DNA of 64,000 nt from Rubellicoccus peritrichatus (lineage in GTDB: Bacteria; Verrucomicrobiota; Verrucomicrobiia; Opitutales; Cerasicoccaceae): assembly GCF_033100135.1 (NCBI RefSeq), contig NZ_CP136920.1, forward strand, positions 2,165,001-2,229,000. The letters are read 5' to 3'. Below, in pieces: positions 35,338-44,276 of the stretch. The notes beneath the pieces are model-generated. The model worked only from the letters and a program-made list of their open reading frames with translations, was not told where the DNA came from and ran no database searches. The number at the start of each line of letters is the position of its first letter. The stretch's first letter is position 1. The position numbers and the translations under genes were made by a program.

Positions 35338-36639
35338 CTATAGCTCTTTGATCAAAACCTTGGATTGACGTCCATTGGAGGCATGGTCGGCTTTTTTAGC
35401 TTCAGGTAAGTCATCGGTGGTGCCGATTTTGAAACCACAGACATCGGTGAAAAAAGTTGCGGTTTGAGTGCTGAGTGCGATGACGCGTTTGAAATCTTTT
35501 TTAGCTGCAGTTTTCAGGGCGTATTCGACCAGCTTTTTGCCCACACCTTTGCCTTGGTAAAAAGGTTGGACAAGTACAGCGCCCAGCTCGGCGGTCGATC
35601 CGTCATCAAGATCAGAGATGCTGGTGCAACCGATCAGGCTTTCATCCACTTCATAGACAAAGAAGTTTTCGATGTGGTGTTCCAACGCCTCACGTGTCCG
35701 GTAGCGCAGGGCATCGGAGCGAGCGGCATTGCGAATAATGCCATGCAAAGCCTCGATATCCCGTTTCTTCGCTGCGCGTATTTGCTGATACTCGTTGGCG
35801 TGAATCATCGTACCAAGGCCGACCTTGTCGAAGACCTCGATCAGGAGGCAGCCATCGACTCGGCCATCGAGAATGTGTGCCCGGGTGACACCTTTCTCAA
35901 GTGCATTGTAGGCGTAACGTGCTTTGGACAAAACACGTTCGTCGATGCCGTTTTCGTGTCGCTTGAGCAGAGCCCCAAGGTCCTCCATTGGGATATTGCG
36001 ATACGTTTCTCCGCCAGCCATCAGGCCGGGATGCGGAGTCAGAAAAATAAGCTTTGAGGCATCCAGTCGTGCAGCCAGATCTGCCGCAAGGAGGTCACTA
36101 TTGACACGCAGGCTTTCGCCATCGCGTCCAAAGAGCACAGGCCCGAAAACGGGAATCGTGTCACGTTCCATCAGGCGTTCAAGCAACGCGAGGTCTACCT
36201 TGTCGAGCTTGCCTGTGTGTTGGTGGTCCACTCCGTCAACGATCCCCATCGGCACAGCGCGGGCCAATCCAGCCTCGACCGATGTCAGGCCGTTTTGTTG
36301 TAGTTCGCCCACAATGCGATGGCCAACTTCACCTGCCGCTCGCAAAGCGAGTTTCAGAGTAGTTTCATCGGTTGGGCCAGAACCATAGGCGTCGCTGATG
36401 GGCGTCGTGGTTTCTTCGGCAATCATTTTGATCTGTTTGCCGATGCCATGAACCAGCACCACGCGCACTGCCAGGCTCTTCAATACCGCAATGTCCGTGA
36501 TGATGTTCTGAAAGTTCTCATGCGCAGCTACACTCCCGTCCACCGCGATGACAAAGGTCTGATCGCGGAATTGCGGGACATAGTGTAAGATGCCCCGGAG
36601 GTCCACCGGGTGGAGTCGCTCTGCATGTTCATTTGACAT
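35338..36639 (-). CDS. argA: N-acetylglutamate synthase
   Basis: This 433-aa protein combines an N-terminal amino-acid-kinase fold (about 20-290: VIAVDGSVAAHENFQNIITDIA, VLVHGIGKQI, VFGPVLFGRDGESL, FLTPHPGLMAGGE) with a C-terminal GNAT domain (about 295-425: LGAVLVQPFYQGKGVGKKLVEYAL as acetyl-CoA loop). This is the classic ArgA architecture that acetylates glutamate in the first step of arginine synthesis. The kinase part serves as the arginine-sensing domain in known ArgA. No other arg gene is in the window. It is divergent from a Xer recombinase gene, with 64 bp between, so both promoters share that space. Confidence 0.93.
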   Translation of the reverse strand: MSNEHAERLHPVDLRGILHYVPQFRDQTFVIAVDGSVAAHENFQNIITDIAVLKSLAVRVVLVHGIGKQIKMIAEETTTPISDAYGSGPTDETTLKLALRAAGEVGHRIVGELQQNGLTSVEAGLARAVPMGIVDGVDHQHTGKLDKVDLALLERLMERDTIPVFGPVLFGRDGESLRVNSDLLAADLAARLDASKLIFLTPHPGLMAGGETYRNIPMEDLGALLKRHENGIDERVLSKARYAYNALEKGVTRAHILDGRVDGCLLIEVFDKVGLGTMIHANEYQQIRAAKKRDIEALHGIIRNAARSDALRYRTREALEHHIENFFVYEVDESLIGCTSISDLDDGSTAELGAVLVQPFYQGKGVGKKLVEYALKTAAKKDFKRVIALSTQTATFFTDVCGFKIGTTDDLPEAKKADHASNGRQSKVLIKEL

Positions 36640-36703
36640 AATGAGCGGTTAGCATCGGATGTTCTGGCCCTTGCGTAAAGCGGGAAAACTTTACATCTGA
36701 AAG

Positions 36704-37651
36704 ATGCTTCCTGATGATAAGTTCATGCCTGCACCGATTCCAAAGAGCTTGAGTCTTGAGATTGACGATTTTATCGCCTTTCTTGAGCTGGAGCGCGGGC
36801 TTTCAAAGAATACTTATGATTCTTATCGAAGCGATATCGAACAGTTCGCCGCCTTTCTTTGTGAAAAGAAAATTACCGACTGGACCAAGGTTCAAGGAGC
36901 AGAGGCGGCCGAATGGCTGGTCGAGATGACAGATGGTGGCTTTTCACAGAAGTCACAGGCGCGTAAGCTTTCGGCCTTGAGGATGTTTGCCCGCTATCTG
37001 GTGAAAGAGAGTGTTCGAAAAGATGATTTTTCCGATCTCGTCGTTGGCCCAAAACTGCGCCGCTCATTACCCCACGTATTGGAAATTCAGGAAGTTGGTC
37101 GCTTGCTGGAGGCACCCGATGAAGCCACGCCTCAGGGATTGCGTGACCGGGCCATGCTTGAGCTGATGTATTCCAGTGGCTTGCGTGTGTCTGAGTTGTG
37201 CGGACTGCTGCTCCAAAGCGTTGATCTGGAAAACGGCATCGTGCGTGTGTTTGGCAAAGGCTCCAAGGAGCGCGTGGTGCCACTTGGGCAGGCGGCGACT
37301 GACGCCTTGGAACGTTATCTGGACAGTGGCCGACCGAAATTAGTGAAGCCCAGAACTGGCAGTGACCTTTTTCTAAGTCAGTGGGGGAGGGCGATTTCGC
37401 GAAAGACTTTTTGGGTGCTGATTAAACAGCATACTGCAACTGCGGGAATTGAAAAACCAGTCAAGCCCCATACGCTCAGGCATTCCTTCGCAACCCATCT
37501 TTTGCAGGGTGGGGCAGACTTGCGTGCGATCCAGGAAATGCTTGGCCATGCTGATATTGCGACCACTCAAATATACGCCGGAGTCAAAGGACATACGCTA
37601 CTGGAAGAGCACGCTTCATTTCACCCACGCAAGGATCAGGTGAAAAACTAG
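36704..37651 (+). CDS. Tyrosine recombinase XerC/XerD type
   Basis: This 315-aa site-specific recombinase has an N-terminal SAM-like core-binding domain (about 15-105: FIAFLELERGLSKNTYDSYRSDI). The catalytic domain follows (about 115-305) with Arg in YSSGLRVSELCGL, His-x-x-Arg in HTLRHSFATHLLQGG, His in MLGHADIATTQIY and the nucleophile Tyr in IYAGV. All key residues are there. The length and motifs fit chromosome-dimer resolution (XerC/XerD), which acts at dif. I cannot tell C from D, and no dif-like site is claimed. ATG 36704 is used; 36725 is an alternative. Confidence 0.92.
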   Translation: MLPDDKFMPAPIPKSLSLEIDDFIAFLELERGLSKNTYDSYRSDIEQFAAFLCEKKITDWTKVQGAEAAEWLVEMTDGGFSQKSQARKLSALRMFARYLVKESVRKDDFSDLVVGPKLRRSLPHVLEIQEVGRLLEAPDEATPQGLRDRAMLELMYSSGLRVSELCGLLLQSVDLENGIVRVFGKGSKERVVPLGQAATDALERYLDSGRPKLVKPRTGSDLFLSQWGRAISRKTFWVLIKQHTATAGIEKPVKPHTLRHSFATHLLQGGADLRAIQEMLGHADIATTQIYAGVKGHTLLEEHASFHPRKDQVKN

Positions 37652-37698
37652 GGAACCCGAAAGTTTATCAGCAAGTCCTACCTATCCAATTCTCACTG

Positions 37699-38124
37699 AT
37701 GAATTCCATAATCGCAAAAATGTTAATCCTGCTTTTGCTGCCTGTGGTTCCGGCGGCCTTGAATACATGGTTGAATCCCGATATGCCTCCCTGGACGGAG
37801 ACAAGCCTTGAGGAAGATGAAGTGAATCTCTCAATGGTTGAAGCATGGCCAGAGCAACCGCTTTGGATTGATGCGCGTTCAACAGAAGCGTTTGAAGCGG
37901 ATCATATTTCGGGAGCGGTTAATTTAAACCTGGATCATTTTGAAGACCAGATGATTGCTTTCCTCGATGTTTGGCAACCGAATCAACAGATCGTCATTTA
38001 CTGTGACAGTCGTCAGTGCGGTGCCAGCAAAGAAGTTGCTCAACGCCTGCGTGACGACATGGGTATCGACAACATTTATGTGCTGAAAGGAGGCTGGCAG
38101 GAATGGCTGGATTCCAAACAGTAA
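37699..38124 (+). CDS. Rhodanese-like protein
   Basis: This 141-aa protein has an N-terminal hydrophobic segment (about 1-22) that may be a signal anchor, then a rhodanese domain: WPEQPLWIDARSTEAFEADHISGAVNLNL and the active-site loop IVIYCDSRQCGASKEVAQRL (about 100-116) with the catalytic Cys likely in YCDSRQCG. The end YVLKGGWQEWLDS is typical. It may move sulfur or act in thiol chemistry outside the cytosol. It overlaps the MauE-like gene by 22 bp, so the two are translated together and probably work together. Confidence 0.85.
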   Translation: MNSIIAKMLILLLLPVVPAALNTWLNPDMPPWTETSLEEDEVNLSMVEAWPEQPLWIDARSTEAFEADHISGAVNLNLDHFEDQMIAFLDVWQPNQQIVIYCDSRQCGASKEVAQRLRDDMGIDNIYVLKGGWQEWLDSKQ

Positions 38125-38549
38125 CCCTCTGGAGCCTGCGTATCGTGATGGCAGGCCTTTTCCTCTACGCCGGTGCCATCAAGGTGATGAGCCCTGGTGC
38201 TTTTTTAGCTGACATCGAGAGTTATCGTATTCTTCCGTATCAGCCCTCGCTCATCGTCGCACTCTATCTTCCGTTTCTCGAAATCGCTTTGGCTATTGCT
38301 TTGTTGATCCCACGATGGAGCCGTCCCTCAGCACTGATCTTGAGTGCAATGCTGTTTGTTTTCCTCGTTGCCATTATTTCCGCCTGGATGCGCGGGTTGG
38401 ACATCTCCTGCGGCTGCTTCGGTAAACAGGAAGTTAATACAAATTACCCCTGGCTGGTGATCCGGGATTTGCTGATGCTGGGGGCGTCGGTATGGATTTC
38501 AATTCGTAGTGGTTTGAAGGATACTCCCAATGTTGTCCTTAAAGAGTAA
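38103..38549 (+). CDS. MauE/DoxX-like membrane protein
   Basis: This 148-aa membrane protein has four predicted helices. The pattern LRIVMAGLFLYAGAIKVMSPGAFLADIESYRILP at the start and the ISCGCFGKQEVN motif with vicinal Cys (about 105-116) are characteristic for MauE-like redox-associated proteins, which in known systems handle disulfides or quinone-linked thiol oxidation in the membrane. It follows a rhodanese-like gene with a 22-bp overlap. Its 3' end overlaps the convergent beta-helix gene by 51 bp. Confidence 0.85.
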   Translation: MAGFQTVTLWSLRIVMAGLFLYAGAIKVMSPGAFLADIESYRILPYQPSLIVALYLPFLEIALAIALLIPRWSRPSALILSAMLFVFLVAIISAWMRGLDISCGCFGKQEVNTNYPWLVIRDLLMLGASVWISIRSGLKDTPNVVLKE

Positions 38550-39578
38550 GTTTTCGCCGTGTTCGCCGAGGTCGATGTTGAGCTCCTTCATGGCACCTTT
38601 ACCCATCACGTTGTCCTTTATGATGCAGTCGGTTAGGCTTTTATAAATAATGCAGGAGTCCGGAGTGAAACGCCCTTTGCCGAGATCATCCTGTCCAGCC
38701 GCCATTTGATTGCCAACCATCACGATACCGCTGGCACCTTCGAGGTAGACGTGTGTATTGGATAGACGTTCTTTGGCGGTTTTTCCACTGCGGCGAAAGA
38801 TGTTTCCCGTAATTGTCATATCATGACAGGGATTTCTTTCTCCATCACGTATTTGTGGGCGAATGTCGATGGCAGGACCGAAGGAACGGTCAATGAAGTT
38901 GCCCGTGATATTGTAGTCGTAAGCGTAGCGCAAGACGATGCCACCAGCACCATTCCATTCGATGCGATTACCCGTCATGGTAACTGAGGCATTGCATTCC
39001 CAGCCGCCGTAGCCTGCACGTCCATTGCCAGAAAGCCAGTTGTCGAGCACGAACCCATCCCATCCATTCTGGCAGAGCCCGTCTTCGACATTGTGGCTCA
39101 ACATATTGTGACGAATGGTGAAGCACCATACCTTTTCAAGTTTTACTCCGCAGCCAGTAAAGCCATGCACTTTGGTTCGTTCGATACGTTGCGTATCTTC
39201 CTGTTCTCCAATATCCGACTTGTCGTTGAGGATGCCATGCATGCCTTTGCCGATGCGGTTACCTAGCAGCACTAATCCATCGATGGTTGAGCCAATAGCG
39301 CCGGTTATGTCGATGAGGCAATTTACGTTGGGGTCACATGCCTCGATGAGCGTCGCACCATGGGAGTTACCACGATAGCCCCAAGTGGGGTGAGCATAGA
39401 GCCCAACGAAAGGTTTCATTTTTAGATGGCTAATTAGATAGTGCCCATCTGGCACGCAGAGCGTTCCACCTCCTTTTTCAGCCAATGCATCCACTGCCTT
39501 CTGGAAAGCAACGGTATCATCAGTTTCGCCATCTCCTTTGGCTCCAAATTTAGTCAAAAGGTTGTCGTGAGAGTCCAT
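38499..39578 (-). CDS. Right-handed beta-helix protein (pectate-lyase-superfamily-like)
   Basis: This 359-aa protein starts with FGAKGDGETDDTVAFQKAVDAL, the N-terminal motif of the pectate lyase 3 superfamily, and then GGTLCVPDGHYLIS. A long series of parallel beta-helix strands follows, with repeats like ITGNFIDRS, VTMTGNRIEWNGAGGIVLRYAYDYN and MTITGNIFRRSG. No signal peptide is visible, which is unusual for a polysaccharide-cleaving enzyme, so it may act on intracellular oligosaccharides or as an isomerase or lyase. A 12-bp palindrome lies in its promoter region (39615-39626). Specificity is unknown. Confidence 0.8.
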   Translation of the reverse strand: MDSHDNLLTKFGAKGDGETDDTVAFQKAVDALAEKGGGTLCVPDGHYLISHLKMKPFVGLYAHPTWGYRGNSHGATLIEACDPNVNCLIDITGAIGSTIDGLVLLGNRIGKGMHGILNDKSDIGEQEDTQRIERTKVHGFTGCGVKLEKVWCFTIRHNMLSHNVEDGLCQNGWDGFVLDNWLSGNGRAGYGGWECNASVTMTGNRIEWNGAGGIVLRYAYDYNITGNFIDRSFGPAIDIRPQIRDGERNPCHDMTITGNIFRRSGKTAKERLSNTHVYLEGASGIVMVGNQMAAGQDDLGKGRFTPDSCIIYKSLTDCIIKDNVMGKGAMKELNIDLGEHGENLLFKDNIGSILQTTTN

Positions 39579-39614
39579 AGATTTTTAACAAGGGGTTATG
39601 GGTTAGGATATGTC

Positions 39615-39626
39615 GCTCACGTGAGC
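39615..39626. promoter_or_regulatory. LacI-type palindrome upstream of beta-helix gene
   Basis: GCTCACGTGAGC is a perfect 12-bp palindrome 37-48 bp upstream of the beta-helix ATG. Even-symmetry palindromes with central CG are typical of LacI/GalR operators, and the sequence context is like those upstream of glycan genes in related genomes. No LacI gene is in the window, so the regulator must be elsewhere. By chance a 12-bp palindrome is expected now and then, so the evidence is moderate. Confidence 0.5.
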
Positions 39627-39699
39627 ATTGCTGCAACTTTTGAATGCCCCCGCTCCTTTAACTCGGCAAATGTTCGAGCGGTCATGTCAGAACTGGATA

Positions 39700-40560
39700 T
39701 CAGTGCTCTCGTTCCGCTAAATCCAAAATCGCTTCTTTAATCAGTTCGGGGGCTGACCAGGGAATGAAGTGGTTGAGTTCGGGGTGGAGCCGAATATCGG
39801 CAGATGTGTTCGTCAGCATCTTTTGTGCGTATTGGGCATTGGCAGGTGGAACGAGGGTATCTTTCTCGCCCTGAATCACGATGACGGGGATTATTATTTC
39901 TGACCAACGTGGTGTCTGCTTTTCCAATTCTCCTTTCAGTGGAAGGATTTCCTGATTGGTCACATCGAGTGCTTCCGGGACCATCCAGCGGAAGAGCAGC
40001 CAGTCCGCCGGGTATTGATACCATTTGGTTCTCTCGAGTTGCGGGTCAATCGATGGGGCAACCAGAATGAGACCGCGCACTTTATCCGGCTTGTCCATTG
40101 CCATTTGAACTGCGACGGGCCCGCCGAGTGAATGGCCGACAAGAATTGTGCCATTTGGGCGGGCAATATCAAGTGTTGGGGAGAGAAAGGTGGCTTGCTC
40201 TTGAAGGCTGGGCATGGGAGTTCCCGGATTGCTCCCACCATAACCCGGCCGATCCACGGAGACCATACGAACGTGTTCCCGCAATGTCTTGTCTGCCATG
40301 AAGTCGGTAAAAGCATCCCATGATCCAGGTGCGCCATGGATGAAGATAACCAGTGGCTTTGTGTTGTCAGCTGGTGCCGTGTCGGCAAAGCGTAGGTTGC
40401 CGTTTGGGCGTTGGATGTCTGCTATAGCCGGAGTTTCAAGTCCCTCACTGGCGAAAACGGCAGTGATTTGCTCGGGCGTCGATTGGAAAGAGCCGCAGCC
40501 GGATAACAAGAGAGCCAGGGCAATCAGAGGGGAGGCAATGACTTTGAACAAAAAGCCCAT
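39700..40560 (-). CDS. Alpha/beta-hydrolase lipoprotein
   Basis: This 286-aa protein begins with a lipoprotein signal peptide with lipobox LLSGC (Cys near residue 22), so it is attached to a membrane outside the cytosol. The alpha/beta-hydrolase domain follows: LVIFIHGAPGSWDAFTDFM (oxyanion), VSVDRPGYGGS, the nucleophile elbow LVGHSLGGPVAVQM (Ser near residue 144), then VIVIQGEKDTLVPP (Asp) and LNHFIPWS (His). All triad residues are in place. The substrate is unknown, probably an ester. It is on the same strand as the beta-helix gene but upstream neighbours do not suggest a pathway. Confidence 0.88.
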   Translation of the reverse strand: MGFLFKVIASPLIALALLLSGCGSFQSTPEQITAVFASEGLETPAIADIQRPNGNLRFADTAPADNTKPLVIFIHGAPGSWDAFTDFMADKTLREHVRMVSVDRPGYGGSNPGTPMPSLQEQATFLSPTLDIARPNGTILVGHSLGGPVAVQMAMDKPDKVRGLILVAPSIDPQLERTKWYQYPADWLLFRWMVPEALDVTNQEILPLKGELEKQTPRWSEIIIPVIVIQGEKDTLVPPANAQYAQKMLTNTSADIRLHPELNHFIPWSAPELIKEAILDLAEREH

Positions 40561-40613
40561 GGCTTTAAAGACTCGCCAGAGCCGCTTTCCTTACAGGAAT
40601 ACGTTTTGGTGGG

Positions 40614-41093
40614 CTAAATTTCTTCCGAGACGGAAGCGTCGTCGCCTCCAAAGGTGAGCAATCCACTGGAGTACTCTGTCCCGAAAGTCTGTTGAAGACT
40701 CATGACCTGATAGATGGCGGAGATGACCTCCTGGTCGTTCAAACTGGATAGTGGATGAATAAAAGCAGCGTATACGGTGCCATTGCTGGTCGCATAGCGT
40801 GCATCCAGTGCGCCGTGGAAGTTGGACTCCAGCATCGCGTCTTTCTGGGCTTCGGTTACATCATCAAACTGGATAACGGGGGAGATAATGCGCATGCGGT
40901 TGTGCGTCTCGTCATAAATGCAGATCAAGGGAATGTCTTTGACGATGAATTGGATTACATTGGCATCACCTTCGCTTTCGTCGGCAACAGTTTCGATGAT
41001 GCGGTGCAAATCAGCGCCGGTCATGGGCTCAGGCGCACCGTTGGATATTGGATAAAAGGTCATCAGAATGATTATGGTTAAGAGAGATTTCAT
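40614..41093 (-). CDS. Small exported protein of unknown function
   Basis: This 159-aa protein has a signal peptide (LLTIIILMTFYPISNG). The mature part has an alpha/beta layout (HRIIETVADESEGDANVIQFIVKD, IPLICIYDETHNRMRIISPV, EAQKDAMLESNFHGALDARYATSNGTVYAAFIHPL). This order of a first helix, beta strands and a second helix with Asp-Ala-Arg resembles the YbjN/CesT-like chaperone fold, but I do not claim membership. ATG 41093 is preferred, because it starts the signal peptide directly. It is on the same strand as the lipoprotein hydrolase, 53 bp upstream of it, so the two may be co-transcribed. Confidence 0.55.
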   Translation of the reverse strand: MKSLLTIIILMTFYPISNGAPEPMTGADLHRIIETVADESEGDANVIQFIVKDIPLICIYDETHNRMRIISPVIQFDDVTEAQKDAMLESNFHGALDARYATSNGTVYAAFIHPLSSLNDQEVISAIYQVMSLQQTFGTEYSSGLLTFGGDDASVSEEI

Positions 41094-41338
41094 AATTGGT
41101 TTGTCCGGAAGCATAAATGCGTGGCCTAATAGACCGCATATTTTGTCCGGCTAGACAAACCCTTTGGCTTCCAGGACATCAAATATGGAGCATATGCCAT
41201 CGACTATGCCTCTAAGCCCATGGCCTAAGGCGCTTTGGAAGTGGACTTATGCTTCTTTGCCGTTTGAACGAATGAATGTGGGGCAGCCTTTGATTTCCGC
41301 TTGTGCTGTGGTCCTGCTGACGTTTTCTTTGTGGTCAC

Positions 41339-42550
41339 ATGGAGACGGGAAAAACAGATACCACTACTACAGCGCCGAAACCATCTGATGTTGCGAAAGT
41401 GCCAAAGATCAAAGTGCTGATGGTCGATGACCAGGCCATGGTCTGTGAGGCAGTGCGGCGTATGCTGGTCGATGAGGCGGATATTGAGTTTCACTGCCTG
41501 ACCGAGCCGACCAAGGCGATTGAGACCGCTTTGGAAATCAAACCAACCGTCATCCTGCAGGATCTGGTCATGCCGGATGTTGATGGCCTGACATTGGTCA
41601 AGTTTTTCAGAGCCAAGCCGGAGTTGAAGGAGGTTCCCATGATCGTTCTTTCCTCAAAGGAGGAACCAGAGACGAAAAAGAAGGCTTTCGAACTCGGTGC
41701 CAATGATTACATGGTCAAACTCCCGGACAAACTGGAAGTTCTGGCCCGGATTCGCTACCACTCGAAGGGTTACATCAATTTACTTCAACGCAACGCGGCT
41801 CAAGCTGCCCTTCAGGCCGAGCTCGATGAGGCGGCACGTTATGTGAAGGCGCTTTTTCCGGATCGTATTGACGATAGTGCGGTTTCGACCGATTGGGTCT
41901 TTATCTCATCAACGGACCTGGCAGGCGATTCCTTTGGCTATTACTGGCTGGATGACGATACCTTTGTGATATACCTGCTGGATGTTTGCGGTCATGGCGT
42001 TGGGGCGGCCCTTCACTCCGTTTCAGCACTGAATGTGTTACGCTCGCAGTCGCTCCCCGGCGTTGATTTCAAAGATCCGGGGGCTGTCTTGTCAGCTTTG
42101 AATGAAGCTTTCGACATGGATAAGCACAATCAGATGTATTTCACTATGTGGTACGGAGTTTACGATAAGAACACGCGTTCCCTGAAATATGCCTCCGGTG
42201 GTCATCCACCTTCAGTGCTTGTTCCAGCCATCGAAAAGCCAAATGGCGAGTTAACCACGCTGGCCACTCCCGGCATGGTTGTTGGTGGCATGCAAGGTGT
42301 GCCATTTCCAAGTGATGAGATTACAGTTGGAGCCGGAGACTTGCTTTATGTCTTCAGTGATGGCGTCTATGAAGTCGATTACAAGGATGGCTCTGGTATG
42401 ATGACTGAGGAGGAGTTCAGCCGTCAGTTGCATGCGGCTCCAGATGCCGGGAAGTCTAAAATGGACAGTATGGTCGACTGGGTTCGTGAGGCCCAGGGCC
42501 GGGACGCTTTTGAGGACGACTTTTCACTGATGGAAGTGAAGTTTAAGTAG
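41339..42550 (+). CDS. Response regulator with PP2C/SpoIIE-type phosphatase
   Basis: This 403-aa cytosolic protein has a receiver domain (about 22-145) with acidic pocket MVDDQ, phospho-Asp in LQDLVMPDVDG and the Lys in LPDKLEVLARI. A linker with a helical coil (about 150-180) leads to a PPM/SpoIIE phosphatase domain (about 185-400). Key Asp are visible in DLAGDSFGYYWLDDDTFVIYLLDVCGHGVGAALHS, LLYVFSDGVYEV and DDFSLMEV. This is an RsbU/SpoIIE-type output that dephosphorylates an anti-anti-sigma factor. It is followed 35 bp downstream by an RsbW-like kinase gene. No STAS protein is near. Confidence 0.92.
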   Translation: METGKTDTTTTAPKPSDVAKVPKIKVLMVDDQAMVCEAVRRMLVDEADIEFHCLTEPTKAIETALEIKPTVILQDLVMPDVDGLTLVKFFRAKPELKEVPMIVLSSKEEPETKKKAFELGANDYMVKLPDKLEVLARIRYHSKGYINLLQRNAAQAALQAELDEAARYVKALFPDRIDDSAVSTDWVFISSTDLAGDSFGYYWLDDDTFVIYLLDVCGHGVGAALHSVSALNVLRSQSLPGVDFKDPGAVLSALNEAFDMDKHNQMYFTMWYGVYDKNTRSLKYASGGHPPSVLVPAIEKPNGELTTLATPGMVVGGMQGVPFPSDEITVGAGDLLYVFSDGVYEVDYKDGSGMMTEEEFSRQLHAAPDAGKSKMDSMVDWVREAQGRDAFEDDFSLMEVKFK

Positions 42551-42585
42551 AGCCCATCTTGCCCGATAAACGAGAATTCAATATC

Positions 42586-43011
42586 ATGCATTTTAAATAC
42601 AGTCACGATTTGAAGGAATTGAGCCAACTCGCTGTTGATCTGGAGGCTTTTGGTGAAGAGAATGCAATCAATCCTGCGATCATTCCCTGTTTTAACCTCT
42701 GCCTGGACGAAGTCCTGACGAACATCATTTCTTACGGATACGATGATGGTCCTGAGCATGCCGCCCATTTGACGCTGTCGTTGGCAGACGAGATTATGAC
42801 GGCTGAGATTCGCGATGAAGGCCGAGCTTTTAATCCACTCGAAGATGCACCCGAGCCAGATTTGGAATCGGAGATTGAAGACCGCGATATCGGTGGCCTG
42901 GGAATTCATTTCTGTAAGGAAATGATGGATAAGCTGGAATACCGGCGCGAAGGCGACTGGAACATTCTGACCATGAGTAAGTCCGTCGCTTTGCCCGCGC
43001 TGGATGATTGA
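42586..43011 (+). CDS. RsbW-like ATP-binding anti-sigma kinase
   Basis: This 141-aa protein is a GHKL-type ATP-binding domain of the RsbW/SpoIIAB group: an N-terminal helix, then FNLCLDEVLTNIISYGYDD (N-box with Glu and Asn), IRDEGRAFNPLEDAPEP (G1) and DIGGLGIHFCKEMMDKLEYRREGDWNILTMSK (G2 region). It should phosphorylate an anti-anti-sigma factor or hold a sigma factor. A TTG at 42559 would add nine residues; the ATG is preferred. It directly follows the SpoIIE-type response regulator, its functional opposite. Confidence 0.85.
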   Translation: MHFKYSHDLKELSQLAVDLEAFGEENAINPAIIPCFNLCLDEVLTNIISYGYDDGPEHAAHLTLSLADEIMTAEIRDEGRAFNPLEDAPEPDLESEIEDRDIGGLGIHFCKEMMDKLEYRREGDWNILTMSKSVALPALDD

Positions 43012-43144
43012 TTAATCGAATTGTAATTGGTTTATTCTCACCGCTTTTTACTGGCCAAACCAAGAGGGCAAAGGTAATGCATTGAATTCTTGCTTGCAGT
43101 TCGGATTTCGCCAGCTGCCTGTCACAATTTTATAGATTAAACAT

Positions 43145-43810
43145 ATGGGAAACGAACTCTTCGGATTTGATATTGATCAACAGTGGGATTACGAGAATGG
43201 CTTTTATTTGACCAGTCATGTGACTCGCATTCCTAAAATGCTTGCGCACTTCAAGTTGTATGAATCGATACTCAACTTGCCAGGGCACATTGTCGAATGT
43301 GGCGTTTTTAAGGGTGCTTCCTTGATTCGGTTTTCTACATTTCGTGAAGTTCTTGAAAGCCCCCATTCTAGAAAGATCATCGGTTTCGATGCATTTGGGA
43401 AGTTTCCCGGGCAGAAGGAAGAAGATGATGAGGTTTTCATTAAAAAATTTGAAAATGCTGCAGGAGATGGGATTTCCACAGATGAATTAAAAAAGGTTTT
43501 TGCCTACAAAGGGTTTGAAAACTTCGACCTTGTGCAGGGGGATGTCATTGAAACCATACCACAATATGTTGCGGAGCATCCGGAATTGAAGATTGCTCTT
43601 TTGCATATTGATGTAGATGTCTACAAGCCATCTGTTGCCATCCTCGAAAATCTCTATGATCGAGTTGTGACCGGTGGTCTTATCGTATTTGATGACTACG
43701 GAACAGTTGCAGGAGAAACGAAAGCAATCGATGAGTTTTTTGCAGGAAAAGATGTGGTGATAGAGAAACTGCCTATTTCACATATTCCGGCATATGTGAG
43801 AAAGAAGTAG
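43145..43810 (+). CDS. TylF/MycF-like O-methyltransferase
   Basis: This 221-aa SAM-dependent methyltransferase fits the TylF/macrocin O-methyltransferase family. The SAM motif is GHIVECGVFKGASLIRFSTF (about 39-58), with IIGFDAFGKFPGQKEEDDEVF following. The acidic metal/acceptor site is in LLHIDVDVYKPSVAILENLYDRVVTGGLIVFDDYGT. Family members methylate sugars, often in surface polysaccharide or antibiotic synthesis. The gene is alone between two long gaps and is more AT-rich than most neighbours, which hints at horizontal gain. Confidence 0.85.
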   Translation: MGNELFGFDIDQQWDYENGFYLTSHVTRIPKMLAHFKLYESILNLPGHIVECGVFKGASLIRFSTFREVLESPHSRKIIGFDAFGKFPGQKEEDDEVFIKKFENAAGDGISTDELKKVFAYKGFENFDLVQGDVIETIPQYVAEHPELKIALLHIDVDVYKPSVAILENLYDRVVTGGLIVFDDYGTVAGETKAIDEFFAGKDVVIEKLPISHIPAYVRKK

Positions 43811-44276
43811 GACTGCCAGCCCTACGATTTTCTGCTACAGTTGAAGTTGAATGCCCGTTAGTTCTGGTATTTACTTTTGCTGTACTGGGTTCATTTTCAT
43901 GGATTGCACCCATCATTTAGGTCCTCGTTAGGGATCTTGACCGGTATTTGATCATGTTAATAAAGCTGTCGAATGAACAGGTAATGCATGTGCTGCTGAA
44001 ACGCGTATAGCTAAGCCGTAGAACTTATACATTTTGTTCAATTAGTTATGCATTCTTTTCTCGATCCTTTTGTTTAAAAGGGATAGAAGGCGTTGGGATT
44101 TCTGAAGTACTTCAACCACCTTGACTTTAAGCCTGCTATTACGTTTGATGTATTTATAGATTTATTATCTATTGTTACAGTTATATCCACTGCCCACATC
44201 GTTCTTTATCCCATGTGCGAGTATTACAGCCGGGTCGTTGAAAGATGTGGAGAATGTAGTGAATGAAATCCCCAGA
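43811..44276. other. Long AT-rich intergenic stretch
   Basis: These 466 bp between the methyltransferase and the modular esterase hold no gene, RNA or strong hairpin that I can support. A TTG-initiated frame from 44172 runs into the esterase, but its product before ATG 44277 has no signal peptide. The last 150 bp are AT-rich and probably carry the esterase promoter. Confidence 0.4.

Noticed and set aside
35464-36057. A 197-codon open frame on the plus strand
   Set aside because: It is antisense to argA, whose kinase and GNAT motifs are certain.
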